From the NCBI RefSeq assembly GCF_007786235.1, contig NZ_VNFK01000012.1, positions 62,001 through 126,000 on the forward strand: 64,000 nt of DNA. Reading direction: 5' to 3'. The DNA is from Paenarthrobacter nitroguajacolicus. Its GTDB lineage: Bacteria > Actinomycetota > Actinomycetes > Actinomycetales > Micrococcaceae. A program made the position numbers and the translations under genes. Position 1 is the first letter of the stretch; each line of letters opens with the position of its first letter. Of this stretch, positions 63,394-64,000 are shown piece by piece. The notes beneath the pieces were generated by a model. The model searched no databases and was not told the DNA's origin. It saw only the letters and a program-made list of their open reading frames with translations.

Positions 63394-63801
63394 ATGGCCG
63401 CGGGAACCAAGGACGATCCCTGGCAGCTCACCACTCCCCCAGGAACGTCGGACTACACCATGTACAAGGACCAGGCCGCGGATCTGCCCACCCTTGTGTG
63501 CCAGGTGGGCTCCACCAAATTGCTCTACCAACTCCGTGCCATTGAGGATCTGCACGCCTGGCTCTTGGAGCAGGGCGACTGGGTCCCGCTCGGCGCCGCG
63601 GATGAAGGCAAGGACGCTGCCGACGGCACCGTGGAAGCGTGGGGCCGCAGCGAGGACAACCCGGTGGGCGGTTGGTACGGGCTCCGCAAGGGCTACCGTG
63701 GCCGGTTCGGCATGTATATGCCGCCGCTGCTGGAGGCCCTGGGCTTGGCCGAGCTCACGCACGAAAAGCGGAACAACAGCATGCGGGGAATTCCGCAGTA
63801 G
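63394..63801 (+). CDS. Conserved hypothetical protein
   Basis: 135 residues, soluble, with conserved-looking Trp and Gly positions (DDPWQLTTPPGTSDYTMYKD, EDLHAWLLEQGDWVPLGAADEG, NPVGGWYGLRKGYRGRFGMY). It has no signal peptide or membrane segment. Actinobacteria carry many such short proteins of unknown role. It begins about 40 bases after the MFS stop with GGAAGGAC about 9 bases upstream of the ATG, so both may be co-transcribed. Confidence 0.7.
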   Translation: MAAGTKDDPWQLTTPPGTSDYTMYKDQAADLPTLVCQVGSTKLLYQLRAIEDLHAWLLEQGDWVPLGAADEGKDAADGTVEAWGRSEDNPVGGWYGLRKGYRGRFGMYMPPLLEALGLAELTHEKRNNSMRGIPQ

Positions 63802-63808
63802 CCCGGCG

Positions 63809-64000
63809 TCAGGCGGACGCCGGCCCTGTGGTGCGGCGAGCGACAAGGTGCGGTGTCCGCACCAGGTGCGCGGCCGACGTCGAGCCTTCCAACCGGTCGA
63901 CGGCGCGGTCCACTGCGGCGCGCGCAAGAAGCGGTGCGTCCTGGCTGATGGACGACAACTGGACATAACTGAGGCGGGCGAACTGGCTGTCGTCGTAGCC
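63809..64000 (-). CDS. LacI-family regulator, C-terminal end (5' part outside window)
   Basis: The minus strand from the window edge to a TGA at 63809 reads 63 codons without a stop: GYDDSQFARLSYVQLSSISQ, then LLARAAVDRAVDRLEGS and a basic end (HLVARRTTGPASA). The DDSQFARLSYVQLSSISQD pattern and following helix are the typical end of the LacI/GalR effector domain. It is distinct from the LacI gene at the start of the window. Confidence 0.8.
   Translation of the reverse strand, partial: GYDDSQFARLSYVQLSSISQDAPLLARAAVDRAVDRLEGSTSAAHLVRTPHLVARRTTGPASA

Noticed and set aside
63367..63966. A 199-residue minus-strand open frame at the window end
   Set aside because: It overlaps the plus-strand hypothetical gene and reads the LacI end out of frame. 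The frame ending at 63809 has the LacI signature.

Overview
The window reads as the chromosome of a high-GC Gram-positive actinobacterium, most likely Arthrobacter or Paenarthrobacter. This rests on the GC-rich, C/G-ending codons, frequent GTG/TTG starts, DUF6318 and DUF5684 proteins, an actinobacterial Asp23 operon and a c-di-AMP riboswitch in front of a cell-wall hydrolase gene. No insertion sequence, integrase, phage gene, rRNA or CRISPR array was seen. Genes are dense, and many are joined by 4-base ATGA or GTGA overlaps.

Layout. 1-4.2 kb: a LacI-type regulator (cut by the window edge) and a sugar ABC transporter operon (binding lipoprotein, two permeases) with a LacI-type operator at its promoter. 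4.3-9 kb: an XRE-type regulator, an AlkD-like repair protein, an LEA-like repeat protein and a five-gene Asp23 envelope-stress operon, then a lipoprotein. 9-11.3 kb: a DUF6318 lipoprotein, a secreted PKD-like protein and a Glu-Asp-Phe tRNA cluster. 11.5-21.7 kb: EamA exporter, PfkB sugar kinase, metallopeptidase, CDF cation exporter, a rifampin-phosphotransferase-like dikinase coupled to a tandem universal stress protein, a short FAD protein, a riboswitch-controlled NlpC/P60-like protein and a CopC-domain protein.

21.7-34.7 kb holds a purine permease and a histidine-utilisation region: hutG on the plus strand, hutU-hutH on the minus strand, an IclR regulator and an AAT-family amino-acid permease. 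hutI is not in the window. tRNA-Cys and an ALF-repeat surface protein also lie here. 34.7-38 kb: a 3-hydroxybutyrate dehydrogenase/MHS transporter operon facing a LysR regulator. 38-47.4 kb is an iron island: a five-gene siderophore-uptake operon, an AraC regulator and a heterodimeric exporter-type ABC pair, with two DtxR/IdeR-like boxes.

47.4-64 kb: a spermidine-synthase-like protein; an operon of a DGGA-repeat protein, a JmjC/ROX-type oxygenase and a sucrase-ferredoxin-like protein; GNAT, O-methyltransferase, a thiamine-binding-type protein facing a TetR regulator; DoxX-AzlC-AzlD; GDPD; DUF445; Fic; a partial 5-oxoprolinase set (pxpA plus a degenerate pxpC, no pxpB); an MFS transporter; and the 3' end of a second LacI regulator.

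Most noteworthy: (1) the ABC pair in which all ATP-site defects are split between the two subunits so that one complete and one empty site should form; (2) the repeat-protein/JmjC-oxygenase/ferredoxin operon, which looks like an enzyme travelling with its substrate; (3) a three-copy family of intergenic inverted repeats; (4) the pxpB-less oxoprolinase remnant.
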